Numbered from the stretch's first letter, positions 35,930 through 44,561 are shown. The stretch is 51,771 nt of DNA from an uncultured Sphingomonadaceae bacterium (GCA_902806235.1 CADCVW010000095.1:1-51771), one strand, 5' to 3'. Program-made: numbers and translations. Notes: generated from the letters alone by a model not told the origin.

Positions 35930-37150
35930 TTACAGCTTGACCACGTTCGAGCGCGCGGGCTCGTGCAGCTCGACGTAGAGCGACGCCATCGGCTCGTCCT
36001 CGACGACGACGCTCAGATCACTGCCGAAGCCGTTGAACTGCGTCCGCATCGCGCAGCCGTAGGCGCCGAGCATGCCGATCTCGACATAGTCGCCGACCTG
36101 CACATCCGCCGGCAACTCGAACGGGCCCGCCATGCGATCGAGGTCGTCGCAGGTGGGGCCGTAGAAGCTGAAGCCGACCGGCTTCGCCCGGCTGTCGTCG
36201 TCGCGCAGCAGCCGCACGGGGAAGCGCCAGCCGATGTGCGCGGCGTCGAACAGCGCGCCGTAGGCGCCGTCGTTTATGTACAGCTCGTCCCCGCGCCGCT
36301 TCTCAACGCGCACGATCAGGCTCGCATATTCGGCACACAGTGCGCGGCCCGGCTCGCACCACAGCTCGGCCGAGTAGCTGACCGGCAGCGACTCGAACGC
36401 GTCGTGGATCACGCGGAAGTAGGCGTCGAGCGGCGGGGGCTCCATGCCGGGGTAGGAGGACGGGAAACCGCCGCCGACGTCGACGATGTCGACCGTTACC
36501 GCGGCCTCGACGATCGCCGCGCGCACGCCCTCCATCGCCTCCGCGTAGGCCGCCGGGCTCATCGCCTGGCTGCCAACGTGGAAGCAAATGCCGAGCGCGT
36601 CAGCCGCCTGCCGCGCGGCGAACAGCAGCTCGCGCGATTGGCCGGGCTCCACGCCGAACTTGGCGGCAAGGCTGAGCTTGCTGTGCGCCGACGACGCGCG
36701 GATGCGGACCAGTAGGTTAAGATCCGAAGCCCCGCCCGTCGCGCGAACGATCTTCTCCAGCTCCTCCATAGAATCGAGGGAGAAGGTGCGCACGCCGTGC
36801 TCGCGATACGCTTCGCCGATGGCCTCCTCGGCCTTCACCGGGTGCATAAAGCAGAGCGTGGCCTCGGGCAGGTTGCGCGCGACGAGCCGCACTTCCGCGA
36901 TGGAAGCGACGTCATAATGCGTCACCCCACTGTCCCAGAGCACCCGGAGCAGATCGGGCGACGGGTTCGCCTTGACCGCGTAGAGCGCGCGACCGTTGAA
37001 CCGCTCCGCGAAGAAGCGGGCGGCCCGGGCCGCGGCGTGCGGACGGAGCAGCGTCACCGGCTGGACCGGGCGCGAGTCGGCGATCTCGGCGACCGACCGG
37101 CCGCCGACGGGGAGCGTAGCTAGCCCCAGCGCGCTATGATGGCTGTGCAA
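35930..37150 (-). CDS. Type III PLP-dependent ornithine decarboxylase
   Basis: This 406-residue fold-III decarboxylase probably makes putrescine from ornithine. The PLP lysine is in ALYAVKANPSPDLLRVLW. ICFHVGSQAMSP, DIVDVGGGFPSSYPG, ELWCEPGRALCAEYASLIVR and the catalytic Cys in GFSFYGPTCDDLDRMAGPF follow; GPxCDxxD supports ornithine or a related diamine precursor rather than diaminopimelate. The start is TTG at 37150, giving MHSHHSALGLATLP, with GGAGGT 8 bases upstream (37159-37164). Further upstream the frame stays open but has no family similarity. The use on lysine as a second substrate is possible. Confidence 0.9.
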   Translation of the reverse strand: MHSHHSALGLATLPVGGRSVAEIADSRPVQPVTLLRPHAAARAARFFAERFNGRALYAVKANPSPDLLRVLWDSGVTHYDVASIAEVRLVARNLPEATLCFMHPVKAEEAIGEAYREHGVRTFSLDSMEELEKIVRATGGASDLNLLVRIRASSAHSKLSLAAKFGVEPGQSRELLFAARQAADALGICFHVGSQAMSPAAYAEAMEGVRAAIVEAAVTVDIVDVGGGFPSSYPGMEPPPLDAYFRVIHDAFESLPVSYSAELWCEPGRALCAEYASLIVRVEKRRGDELYINDGAYGALFDAAHIGWRFPVRLLRDDDSRAKPVGFSFYGPTCDDLDRMAGPFELPADVQVGDYVEIGMLGAYGCAMRTQFNGFGSDLSVVVEDEPMASLYVELHEPARSNVVKL

Positions 37151-37411
37151 TTCAAGGGACCTCCAACAGGCAATCGACGAAAAGCTGCCTTGCGGTTGGA
37201 AGTCCCATGGGGCAGCGAAGCGCGATATATGCGGGGGTGTGGGGGGTGTAAAGACTTTTGGGCCGAGCCCTTGCGACGAACCGAGCGGTTTGGAGGTCGA
37301 CGAAATTGCGAACCGATCTATCGGCTTACCGGCCATTCTTAAGGCTGTTCAGCAGCCACTTAGCTGAATCGGCTGGATAGATGGTCGACTTTGTGGCTTT
37401 TCGGCGACAGC
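37151..37411 (-). promoter_or_regulatory. 261-base leader of the ODC gene
   Basis: This stretch runs from the ODC ribosome-binding site to the end of the small upstream gene. It holds GGAGGT (37159-37164) and a TATATCGCG-type element near 37210-37220 on the minus strand that could be a -10 box. It is AT-richer than its surroundings. Alphaproteobacterial ODC genes often carry the speF leader RNA, but I cannot confirm that motif by eye. Confidence 0.4.
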
Positions 37412-37630
37412 TCAGGCCGCGTTCCGGCCACGCTCGAACCGGCGGAGAAGTTCGTCGAGCCTCGCGCCGATGGCCCGCGCGTCCGACGCGCGCGCTGCGA
37501 CCCCGGCGCGTCGCGCGCCGTCGTCCTCGGCCGCGAGCAGCGCGCGCACCATCGCCGCCAACTCCGGCAGGATCGACTCCTCGATTCGATCCATCGCCAC
37601 GGTCAGCGGTTCGGTCTCGTGCTCGGCCAC
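37412..37630 (-). CDS. Small acidic-basic helical protein, unknown
   Basis: This 72-residue soluble protein starts MAEHETEPLTVAMDRIEESI and has a charged, helical LDELLRRFERGR end. It is probably coiled-coil. There is no family match I recognise. It is divergent from the small membrane protein at 37682 (51-base gap) and upstream of the ODC leader on the same strand. Confidence 0.5.
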   Translation of the reverse strand: MAEHETEPLTVAMDRIEESILPELAAMVRALLAAEDDGARRAGVAARASDARAIGARLDELLRRFERGRNAA

Positions 37631-37681
37631 GAAGCGGGCGATAAGCGCGGGCGTTTAAGAGTCGGTGAAAAGGAGCGGGAC

Positions 37682-37858
37682 ATGGCCGACGCGCTGTTCG
37701 CGATCGCGATGCTGGCGGCGTTCGTGCTGGCCGGCGGCGGTACTCACCTTCTCGCTACCGGCCGCGCGCGCAAGCAGGGCGCGCTCATGCTCGTGATGGC
37801 CGCCGTGCTCGTGTTTAACGTGCTGATCTGGTCGCTGCCGCCGCCGACCGCAGGGTAG
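37682..37858 (+). CDS. Small two-helix membrane protein
   Basis: The protein is 58 residues with two transmembrane segments, ADALFAIAMLAAFVLAGGG and ALMLVMAAVLVFNVLIWSL, joined by a short basic loop (ATGRARKQG). The ATG has AAAGGAGC 8 bases upstream, supporting translation. The function is unknown. It ends 3 bases before the convergent hydrolase gene. Confidence 0.7.
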   Translation: MADALFAIAMLAAFVLAGGGTHLLATGRARKQGALMLVMAAVLVFNVLIWSLPPPTAG

Positions 37859-37861
37859 CGG

Positions 37862-38518
37862 TCAGCGGATCTTGCAGGCGGGGTCGAGCCGGAAATCGAC
37901 ATAGTCGTCCACCGCCTTCATCAGCTGCGGCATCTCATGCTCGAAGAAGTGGTTCGCGCCCGGGATCGTCGTGTGATGGATGGTGATGTGGCGCTGCGTC
38001 CGCAGCTTGTCGACGAGCTTCTGCGTGGCCTGCGGTGTCACTACCTCGTCCGCGTCGCCCTGGATGATCACGCCAGACGCGGGGCAGGGGGCGAGGAAGG
38101 AGAAATCGTACATGTTGGCCGGCGGCGCGATGGAGATCCAGCCGCGGACCTCCGGGCGGCGCATCAGCAGCTGCATGCCGATCCAGGCGCCGAAGGAGAA
38201 ACCGGCCACCCAGGTCTGCTCGGCTTCCGGGTGGACCTGCTGCACCCAATCGAGCGCGGAGGCCGCGTCCGACAGCTCGCCTACGCCATTGTCGAACAGG
38301 CCCTGACTTTTGCCCACCCCGCGGAAGTTGAAGCGCAGCGTGGCGAAGCCGCGCGCGGCGAAGCTCTTGTAGAGCTGCTGCACGATCGCGTTGTTCATCG
38401 ACCCGCCGCTGTGCGGGTGGGTGTGCAGGATCAGCGCCACGGGCGCGCGCGGGCGGCGGCCCGGGTGGAATCGGCCTTCGAGGCGGCCTTCGGGGCCGGG
38501 AAAAATGACTTCGGGCAT
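37862..38518 (-). CDS. Alpha/beta hydrolase (dienelactone-hydrolase-like)
   Basis: This 218-residue hydrolase begins MPEVIFPGPEGRLEGRFHPG. LILHTHPHSGGSMNNAIVQQ provides the oxyanion region, FNFRGVGKSQG the next turn and VAGFSFGAWIGMQLL the nucleophile Ser in GxSxG. VIIQGDADEVVTP holds the Asp and GANHFFEHEM the His. The family is widespread and the substrate is unknown. I set the start at 38518; an in-frame extension to 38575 has no similarity. Confidence 0.9.
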   Translation of the reverse strand: MPEVIFPGPEGRLEGRFHPGRRPRAPVALILHTHPHSGGSMNNAIVQQLYKSFAARGFATLRFNFRGVGKSQGLFDNGVGELSDAASALDWVQQVHPEAEQTWVAGFSFGAWIGMQLLMRRPEVRGWISIAPPANMYDFSFLAPCPASGVIIQGDADEVVTPQATQKLVDKLRTQRHITIHHTTIPGANHFFEHEMPQLMKAVDDYVDFRLDPACKIR

Positions 38519-38597
38519 GGGTACTCGGGACTGGGCGGGGCTGCGCCTATATAGACAGGACGCAACATACCGCAATCAGAGAGGCCCGAAGGACGCC

Positions 38598-39713
38598 GTG
38601 CGCGAGCGCACCTACCTGGATCACGCGGCGACTGCGCCCATGCTGCCCGCCGCGCGCGATGCGATGCTGGAAGGCGTGGCGCGCTGGGCGAACCCGTCGT
38701 CCTTGCACGCCGAGGGCCGAGCTGCGCGCGCTGCGCTGGAGGGCGCGCGGGAGCGGATCAAGGCGGCGCTCGGCTGGACGGGCGAGCTGATCTTCACGAG
38801 CGGAGCGAGCGAAGCGGCGCGGCTCGCCTTCCGCCGCGGCCGGACGGAGGGGGCGAAACCGATCATATCGGCTGTCGAGCACGACGCCGTCCTGCGCCAA
38901 GTTTCCGAGGACGAGCAGCTGAACGCGCCGGTAGCGTCCGACGGACGCGTCGACCTCGCGACGTTCGGTGAGCTGCTCCGCCGCGTCGCGGCCGGCCATG
39001 GACGCGCGGCGCTCGTGGCGGTGCAGCATGTCAACCCAGAGACGGGGGTGATCCAGCCGATTGCGGAAATCGCCGGCGCAGTGGCCGCCGCTGGCGGCGC
39101 GCTGTTCGTTGACTGCGCGCAGTCCGCGGGCAAGCTCCCGCTGCCATCGGCCGACCTCCTCGCATTGTCGGCGCACAAGCTCGGCGGGCCGCCCGGCATC
39201 GGCGCGCTGTTGGTGCGCGACCTGGGGCGGCTCGTGCCGGAGGGCGGGCAGGAGCAGGGCTACCGCGGCGGCACAGAGAACCTGCCCGCAGCGCTCGGCT
39301 TCGCTGCGGCGGTGGAGGCGCGCGCGCTCGTCGGCCAGGAGCCCGAGTGGTCCGTACGTCAGCGGGAGAACCGCCTGTTGCTCGAAGAGCGGATCGGGGC
39401 GGCGGGCGGCGCGGCCGTATGCGCGAACGGCGTCCGCTCCCCGTTTACGGCGACCTACCATATGCCCGGGATGTCGGCTGCAGCCCAGCTCGTCCGCTTC
39501 GACCTGCTCGGCTTCGCGGTGTCGGCAGGGAGCGCCTGCTCGTCCGGGACGACCAAGCAGAGCCACGTGCTCCGCGCGCTCGGGCTGCCGGCGGACCACG
39601 CGGCGAACTGCGTCCGCGTGAGCTTCGGCCCGGATACGCGACGCGAGGAGGTCGAACGGTTCGCCGATGCCTGGACCGCACTCGCCGGCGACGCGCGGCG
39701 GCGGGCCGCGTGA
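38598..39713 (+). CDS. Cysteine desulfurase-like class V aminotransferase (copy 1)
   Basis: This 371-residue PLP enzyme of the IscS/NifS group would mobilise sulfur from cysteine. YLDHAATAPMLPAARDAM opens the protein. The PLP lysine is in LALSAHKLGGPPGIGALLV. The nucleophile Cys loop AVSAGSACSSGTTKQSHVLR and FVDCAQSAGKL are present. The PLP-contact motif reads FTSGASEAARLAF, a weak version of SGATEANN, so it is more diverged than copy 2. A GTG start is used. It overlaps copy 2 by GTGA. Confidence 0.9.
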   Translation: MRERTYLDHAATAPMLPAARDAMLEGVARWANPSSLHAEGRAARAALEGARERIKAALGWTGELIFTSGASEAARLAFRRGRTEGAKPIISAVEHDAVLRQVSEDEQLNAPVASDGRVDLATFGELLRRVAAGHGRAALVAVQHVNPETGVIQPIAEIAGAVAAAGGALFVDCAQSAGKLPLPSADLLALSAHKLGGPPGIGALLVRDLGRLVPEGGQEQGYRGGTENLPAALGFAAAVEARALVGQEPEWSVRQRENRLLLEERIGAAGGAAVCANGVRSPFTATYHMPGMSAAAQLVRFDLLGFAVSAGSACSSGTTKQSHVLRALGLPADHAANCVRVSFGPDTRREEVERFADAWTALAGDARRRAA

Positions 39714-40825
39714 TCTACCTCGACTATCAGGCGACGACGCCCGTCGCGCCCGAGGCGGCCCACGCCATGCTGCCGTTCCTTCGGGACAACTTCGCCAACC
39801 CGCACAGCCCCAGCCGGCTCGGTCGCGCGGCGGCGGCAGCGGTGGAGGTGGCGCGGGAGCAGGTGATGGCGGCGCTCGGGCCGGGGACGGATGAGGGCCG
39901 CGTCCACTTCACGTCGGGCGCGACGGAGGCGGTGAACTGGGCGGTCAAGGGCGCGATGGCCCACGCGCCGGGCGGACGGAACCGCGTGGTCACGGTCACC
40001 ACCGAGCACGCCTGCGTGCTCGACAGCGTCCGCGCGCTCGCCGCACGCGGCTTCGAAATCGTCGAGCTGCCGGTCGAACGGGACGGGTTGCTCGATCCCG
40101 ACCGGCTGCGCGCCATGACGGACAAGCGCACTGCGCTGGTCGCGGTCATGCTGGTCAACAACGAGATCGGCGTGGTCCAGCCAGTTGCCGAGCTGGCCAA
40201 GATCGCGCGCGGGGCCGGGGCGCTGTTTCACTGCGACGCGGTGCAGGGCCTTGGGCGCGTCGCGTTGCCGGTCGAAGCCTGCGATCTAGTCTCTGTGTCC
40301 GCCCACAAGGTGCACGGCCCGAAGGGCGTTGGTGCCTTGTGGGTCCGCGACGGCGTGACGCTCGATCCCTTGCTGCACGGCGGCGGGCAGGAGGGCGGCG
40401 CGCGCTCCGGCACGCTGTCGCCCATGCTCTGCGCGGGCTTCGGCGCGGCGGTCGCGATGCTGCGCGAGCGGGGCGAGGCGGACCGGGCGCACGTCGAGCG
40501 ACTTTGGGCGGTGGCGGTCGACGCGCTGCCCAGCTGGACGATCAACGGCTCGGTCGAGCATCGCTACCGCGGCAACCTGAGCATCCGCCGTGAGGGCTTG
40601 GACGCCGCCCGGCTGCTATCAGAACTACGCGGCGTCGCCCTGTCACTCGGCTCCGCCTGCGCGAGCGGGTCGGGGCGGCCGAGCCACGTGCTCCAGGCGA
40701 TCGGCCTGGACGAGCGGCTGGCGCGCTCGACGGTGCGCCTTGGCTTCGGTCGTTACACGACGGAGGAGGAGTTTCGCGAAGCGCTCGCGCTCATCAACGA
40801 GGCCGCGGCGCGCCAAGGCGTCTGA
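39710..40825 (+). CDS. Cysteine desulfurase (copy 2)
   Basis: This is also 371 residues. IYLDYQATTPVAPEAAHAML, FTSGATEAVNWAVKG, FHCDAVQGLGRVAL, SVSAHKVHGPKGVGAL (PLP Lys) and LSLGSACASGSGRPSHVLQA (catalytic Cys) are canonical for group I cysteine desulfurases (IscS/NifS). It supplies sulfur for Fe-S clusters or tRNA thiolation. It is translated from a GTG overlapping the stop of copy 1. No iscU, iscA or suf gene follows; the next element is SRP RNA. Confidence 0.94.
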   Translation: MIYLDYQATTPVAPEAAHAMLPFLRDNFANPHSPSRLGRAAAAAVEVAREQVMAALGPGTDEGRVHFTSGATEAVNWAVKGAMAHAPGGRNRVVTVTTEHACVLDSVRALAARGFEIVELPVERDGLLDPDRLRAMTDKRTALVAVMLVNNEIGVVQPVAELAKIARGAGALFHCDAVQGLGRVALPVEACDLVSVSAHKVHGPKGVGALWVRDGVTLDPLLHGGGQEGGARSGTLSPMLCAGFGAAVAMLRERGEADRAHVERLWAVAVDALPSWTINGSVEHRYRGNLSIRREGLDAARLLSELRGVALSLGSACASGSGRPSHVLQAIGLDERLARSTVRLGFGRYTTEEEFREALALINEAAARQGV

Positions 40826-40860
40826 GCTTGCGGCGTCCCTCGGTTTAGCCCATATGACGA

Positions 40861-40955
40861 GCGGGAGTCGGGCGGACGGCGTCCTCGCCAACCCGGTCAG
40901 GTCCGGAAGGAAGCAGCCGCAACGAGTTTCGCGCCGGGTCGTTTCCGGCTCCCAC
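40861..40955 (+). ncRNA. ffs: Signal recognition particle RNA (4.5S-type)
   Basis: The conserved SRP domain IV is exact in GGTCAGGTCCGGAAGGAAGC followed by AGCC. Helix 5 can be closed by GGGAGTCGG (40863-40871) with CCGGCTCCC (40945-40953). About 95 bases, the small bacterial form that binds Ffh for membrane-protein targeting. It lies just upstream of dnaX, a common position in alphaproteobacteria. Confidence 0.95.
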
Positions 40956-41028
40956 CTCCTCGCTCCCGCGAACGAAGCGACGCCAGCCTTCGCTGGCACG
41001 ACGGCCCTCGCTGGCTTAAGCTTTCCCC

Positions 41029-42603
41029 ATGGCTTCCGAGTCCCCCGCCTACCGCGTCCTCGCGCGCAAGTACCGGCCGCAGAGCTTCGACCAGCTGATT
41101 GGCCAGGACGCGATGGTGACCACGCTCGCCAACGCGATCGCGCGCGGGCGGCTGGCGCACGCCTTTCTGCTGACGGGCGTGCGCGGGGTGGGCAAGACGT
41201 CCACCGCGCGGTTGCTCGCCAAGTCGCTCAACTGCGTCGGGCCGGACGGGACGGGCGGGCCGACGATCAGTCCCTGCGCCGCGTGCGAGCCGTGCCGTGC
41301 GATCGCCGAAGGGCGGCACATCGACGTCGTCGAGATGGACGCGGCGTCCAACCGCGGCATCGACGACGTGCGCGAGATCATCGAAGCAGTGCGCTACGCG
41401 GCCGTCTCCGCGCGCTACAAAGTGTACATCGTGGACGAGGTCCACATGCTCACCAAGGAAGCGTTCAACGCGCTCTTGAAAACGCTTGAGGAGCCGCCAG
41501 CGCACGTGAAGTTCGTTTTCGCCACCACGGAGGTGAAGAAGGTCCCAATCACCGTGCTGTCGAGGTGCCAGCGCTTCGACCTGCGGCGCATCCCGGCCGA
41601 TGCGCTGGCGGCGCACTTCGCAGCGATCACGAGAGCTGAAGACGTAGAGGTCGAGCCGGAAGCGCTGGCCTTGGTCGCCCGCGCGGCGGAGGGTTCGGTG
41701 CGCGACGGCTTGTCGATCCTCGACCAGGCGATCGCCCACGGCGAGGGCGCGGTCACGGGCGAGCAGGTGCGGGCGATGCTCGGCCTGTCCGACCGGTCGG
41801 CGGTGCGCGACCTGCTCGGGCGCGTCCTGGCAGGAGACGCGGCGGGCGTGCTCGCGGCGGTGCGCGCGCAGTACGACATGGGCACCGATCCGTCCGCGCT
41901 GCTCGTCGGGCTGCTGGAGGCGGTGCACGGCATCACTCGCGCCAAGGTGTCGGGCGCGGAAGACTCGGCGCAGTCGGCGGAGGAGCGCGAGGCTTACGCC
42001 GATTGGGCGAGCCGGCTCGGCCACGGCACGCTGCACCGGCTGTGGCAGCTGCTGCTTAAAGGTCACGCGGAGGTCGGCGCGGCGGCCTTGCCGATCGAGG
42101 CGGCGGAAATGGCGCTGCTCCGCACGGTGCACGCGGCCGAGCTGCCGGACCCGTCGGCGCTGCTGCGGCAGCTCGGGAGCGGCGCGCCGACCGTCAACAT
42201 TCGGGGAGCGCCGGCGCCCGCGCCCGAACCTGTGATGCCGCCGAGCTTCGCCGCGTTGGTGGCCGCGCTGGAGAAGGCGGGCAAGCACGCGCTGGCGCTC
42301 GAGCTGCACGACCAAGTCGGCCTGGTGCGCTACACCCCGCCCGAGCTCGTCATTCGACCGGCCAAGCCGATGGACAGCGCGCGGCTGCGTGACCTCTCGG
42401 GCGCGTTGAAGGAAGTAACGGGCGCGGCCTGGACGGTGGCGCTCGGCGACGGCGACGCGCAGCCCACGCTGCTGCAGCAGGAGCGCGCGGCGGAGGACCG
42501 GCTGCGAGACGAGGTGCTCGCCGCGCCGGTGGTCGCGGCGGCGATGAACGCTTTCCCGGGAGCCGAGTTGGTCGTCTACGAATACCAGTCGCAGAGGAGC
42601 TAG
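41029..42603 (+). CDS. dnaX: DNA polymerase III subunit gamma/tau
   Basis: This is the clamp-loader ATPase that assembles the replicase. The 524-residue protein starts with YRVLARKYRPQSFDQLIGQD. It has Walker A GVRGVGKTSTARLLAKSLNC, the zinc-binding cysteines in SPCAACEPCRAIAEG, DAASNRGIDDVREIIE, the Walker B VYIVDEVHMLTKEAFNALL and the sensor region FVFATTEVKKVPITVLSRCQ. The tau-like C-terminal part (residues 370-524) ends in YEYQSQRS. I see no clear slippery A-run for a frameshifted gamma form. It is followed by ybaB after 3 bases. Confidence 0.97.
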   Translation: MASESPAYRVLARKYRPQSFDQLIGQDAMVTTLANAIARGRLAHAFLLTGVRGVGKTSTARLLAKSLNCVGPDGTGGPTISPCAACEPCRAIAEGRHIDVVEMDAASNRGIDDVREIIEAVRYAAVSARYKVYIVDEVHMLTKEAFNALLKTLEEPPAHVKFVFATTEVKKVPITVLSRCQRFDLRRIPADALAAHFAAITRAEDVEVEPEALALVARAAEGSVRDGLSILDQAIAHGEGAVTGEQVRAMLGLSDRSAVRDLLGRVLAGDAAGVLAAVRAQYDMGTDPSALLVGLLEAVHGITRAKVSGAEDSAQSAEEREAYADWASRLGHGTLHRLWQLLLKGHAEVGAAALPIEAAEMALLRTVHAAELPDPSALLRQLGSGAPTVNIRGAPAPAPEPVMPPSFAALVAALEKAGKHALALELHDQVGLVRYTPPELVIRPAKPMDSARLRDLSGALKEVTGAAWTVALGDGDAQPTLLQQERAAEDRLRDEVLAAPVVAAAMNAFPGAELVVYEYQSQRS

Positions 42604-42606
42604 CCG

Positions 42607-42930
42607 ATGCCCAGCATCGAAGAGATTATGCAGATGGCGCAGAACGCGCAGGCGGAGCTGCAGCGCGCGACCGCCAAGCTCGACGAGATCAAGGTGGAGG
42701 GCGCGGCCGGCGGCGGGCTCGTGAAGGTGCGCGCTTCGGCCAAGGGGACGATCTACGGCGTCGACATTGACGACAGCCTGCTGCAGCCGTCGGAGAAGGC
42801 GATGCTGGAGGATCTGATCGCGGCCGCGATCAACGACGCGCGGGCCAAGGCGGACCGGGCGGCGGAGGGCGAGATGAGCAAGGTGACGTCTGGCTTGCCG
42901 CTGCCGCCGGGATTCAAGATGCCGTTCTAG
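42607..42930 (+). CDS. YbaB/EbfC nucleoid-associated protein
   Basis: This 107-residue DNA-binding dimer has MPSIEEIMQMAQNAQAELQR, GAAGGGLVKVRASAKGTIYG and MSKVTSGLPLPPGFKMPF, all typical of YbaB/EbfC. The gene commonly follows dnaX, as here, and the pair is often continued by recR, which is absent. It ends the dnaX operon. Confidence 0.96.
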   Translation: MPSIEEIMQMAQNAQAELQRATAKLDEIKVEGAAGGGLVKVRASAKGTIYGVDIDDSLLQPSEKAMLEDLIAAAINDARAKADRAAEGEMSKVTSGLPLPPGFKMPF

Positions 42931-43060
42931 ATCGCCCGACTGCTCGAACGTCGTCGACACTGCGGCTTTATCGATTGTTAATGAGGTAGGCATTGCCAAC
43001 CGGAATGCTGACGCGCCGCATGCTGGACTATGGTACGTTACAGGACCTGCGGCGGAGGTG

Positions 43061-43813
43061 ATGATCGACAAGGATGAGATGGTATTGGCAACAGTTCGTC
43101 GGAATGGCGTTGAACGTTTCTGCCTGAACTTCGGCGTCCGAGTTCCAGGCCAAGGCGTACGGGCGCTCGATCAAGCTTGGCGCACCCTAGAAGCCGCCAA
43201 TCTGTTCGATCTTTCCGGTGGAGTGGTGCTTTCATCTGAAGCAACGTTGCGCAAAGGCAACATCTACTTTTTGGGGGTGAACCCGGGCGGTGACGTCGAC
43301 GACGCTGGCGACTATCCGACCATCGCTGAGTCACTCTTCCTGTCCCGTGTCGGGTACAGCGCCTTCGACTAGGATTGCAGCCGAGCGGATGCCTCTTGTG
43401 AGCCGGGGTGAGCGCCGCTCCAGCAAAGGTTCAAGTTCGTCGCCAACTTATTAGGAAGGGCCAATTCGGAGATATACGTGTCGAACCTAGCGTTCACGCG
43501 CTCTGGAAACATCCGCAAGCACGGTAATCTGCTGATCGATCTTGAGCGAGGCGTCGAGGCCCACCGATGTCCCTTGAACGTGATTGAGCCCGAGGTGCTT
43601 TGAGTGATGGGCAATCCGGATCACGCCAGCGGTTACCTGCGGTACGAAGCCGAGTGGATGTCCGCCGGCCATGGCAATTGGAAGATTGGGCACGGCAAGG
43701 CCGAGTTTTGCGAGCGAACGATGATGTTCCGCCACCCGCCGCGTCTCTCCTTCCGAAATCCTACCGGCAAGGAGGCGCAGCTGCGCTTCGCCTTCGGCTT
43801 GCCATTGAGCTAA
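43061..43813 (+). pseudogene. Uracil-DNA glycosylase-like gene with three in-frame stop codons
   Basis: One reading frame stays collinear for 251 codons but carries TAG at 43370, TGA at 43409 and TGA at 43601. The first part has LRKGNIYFLGVNPGGDVDDA, the second FKFVANLLGRANSEIYVSNL and HRCPLNVIEPEVL, then stop, then MGNPDHASGYLRYEAEWM and GKEAQLRFAFGLPLS. The GVNPGGD-type motif and later MGNPDHASG suggest a uracil-DNA-glycosylase-superfamily relative, with low certainty. The DNA here is poorer in G+C than its neighbours. A Trp or Arg codon probably became each TGA. I regard it as a decaying transferred gene. Confidence 0.8.
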
Positions 43814-43820
43814 GTGCAGC

Positions 43821-44561
43821 TCAGCGCACGCAAGCGTCTAGCCCGTCGCGCTCCACCACGCGCATCCGCGCGGCGATGGAGTTGCCGTAACGACGGGTGA
43901 AGCCCTTCGGCGCGGTGGCAGCGCGCTTTTTCGGCTGGGGCAGCACGGCGGCAATGCGCGCGGCCTCCGTGCGGGTCAGTCGCGAGGCGTCGTGCTGAAA
44001 GTAGCGTTGCGCGCCCGCATTCGCGCCGTAGGTGCCAATGCCGGTCTCGGCGACGTTGAGGTACATTTCCATGATCCGGCGCTTGGGCCAGATCAGCTCG
44101 ATCAGCACGGTAAACCAAGCCTCGAGCGCCTTTCTTGCGTAGCCGCCGTTCTGCCAAAGAAAGGCGTTCTTCGCCGTCTGCTGGGAAATGGTGGAGCCGC
44201 CGCGGATGCGGCCGCCCTTTAGGTTGTTGATCGCCGCCCCGGCAATCGCTTCCGCGTCGAAGCCGGAGTGCCGGCAGAAGCGCGCGTCCTCGCCAGCGAT
44301 GGCAGCGCGAGCCATGTCCGGATCCATGGCGTCGATGGACATCCAGTCGCGCGACAGGCGGCGTCCGTCGATTAGGTCGGCGACCTGGGTGAAGGTAAGA
44401 GGCGGGGGCACGACGCGATATAGCGCGACCCACAGGAAGGAGCCGAGGGTGAAGACCACGACCCCCGCGCCAACCCACCGCAGGAGGCGGGACAGGAGGC
44501 CGCGGCTCGGTTTCGCCTTGGCGGGACGGGGTTTCGCGGCGGCGCGGGTGCGGGTGGCCAT
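43821..44561 (-). CDS. mtgA: Monofunctional biosynthetic peptidoglycan transglycosylase
   Basis: MtgA polymerises lipid II glycan chains in the periplasm without a penicillin-binding domain. The 246-residue GT51 protein has a single N-terminal membrane helix (GAGVVVFTLGSFLWVALYRV), the catalytic Glu in RAAIAGEDARFCRHSGFD, and GGSTISQQTAKNAFLW, IELIWPKRRIMEMYLNVAET and AAVLPQPKKRAAT. A basic cytoplasmic head precedes the helix. It ends 7 bases from the convergent pseudogene. Confidence 0.95.
   Translation of the reverse strand: MATRTRAAAKPRPAKAKPSRGLLSRLLRWVGAGVVVFTLGSFLWVALYRVVPPPLTFTQVADLIDGRRLSRDWMSIDAMDPDMARAAIAGEDARFCRHSGFDAEAIAGAAINNLKGGRIRGGSTISQQTAKNAFLWQNGGYARKALEAWFTVLIELIWPKRRIMEMYLNVAETGIGTYGANAGAQRYFQHDASRLTRTEAARIAAVLPQPKKRAATAPKGFTRRYGNSIAARMRVVERDGLDACVR

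Noticed and set aside
41560-42200. Programmed frameshift in dnaX for a gamma form
   Set aside because: No A-rich slippery heptamer with a following stem was visible in the middle of the gene.
40897-43071. A 724-codon minus-strand open frame across dnaX and ybaB
   Set aside because: Antisense to clearly conserved genes; long open frames on the opposite strand are expected at this G+C, and its sequence is Arg/His-rich low complexity.
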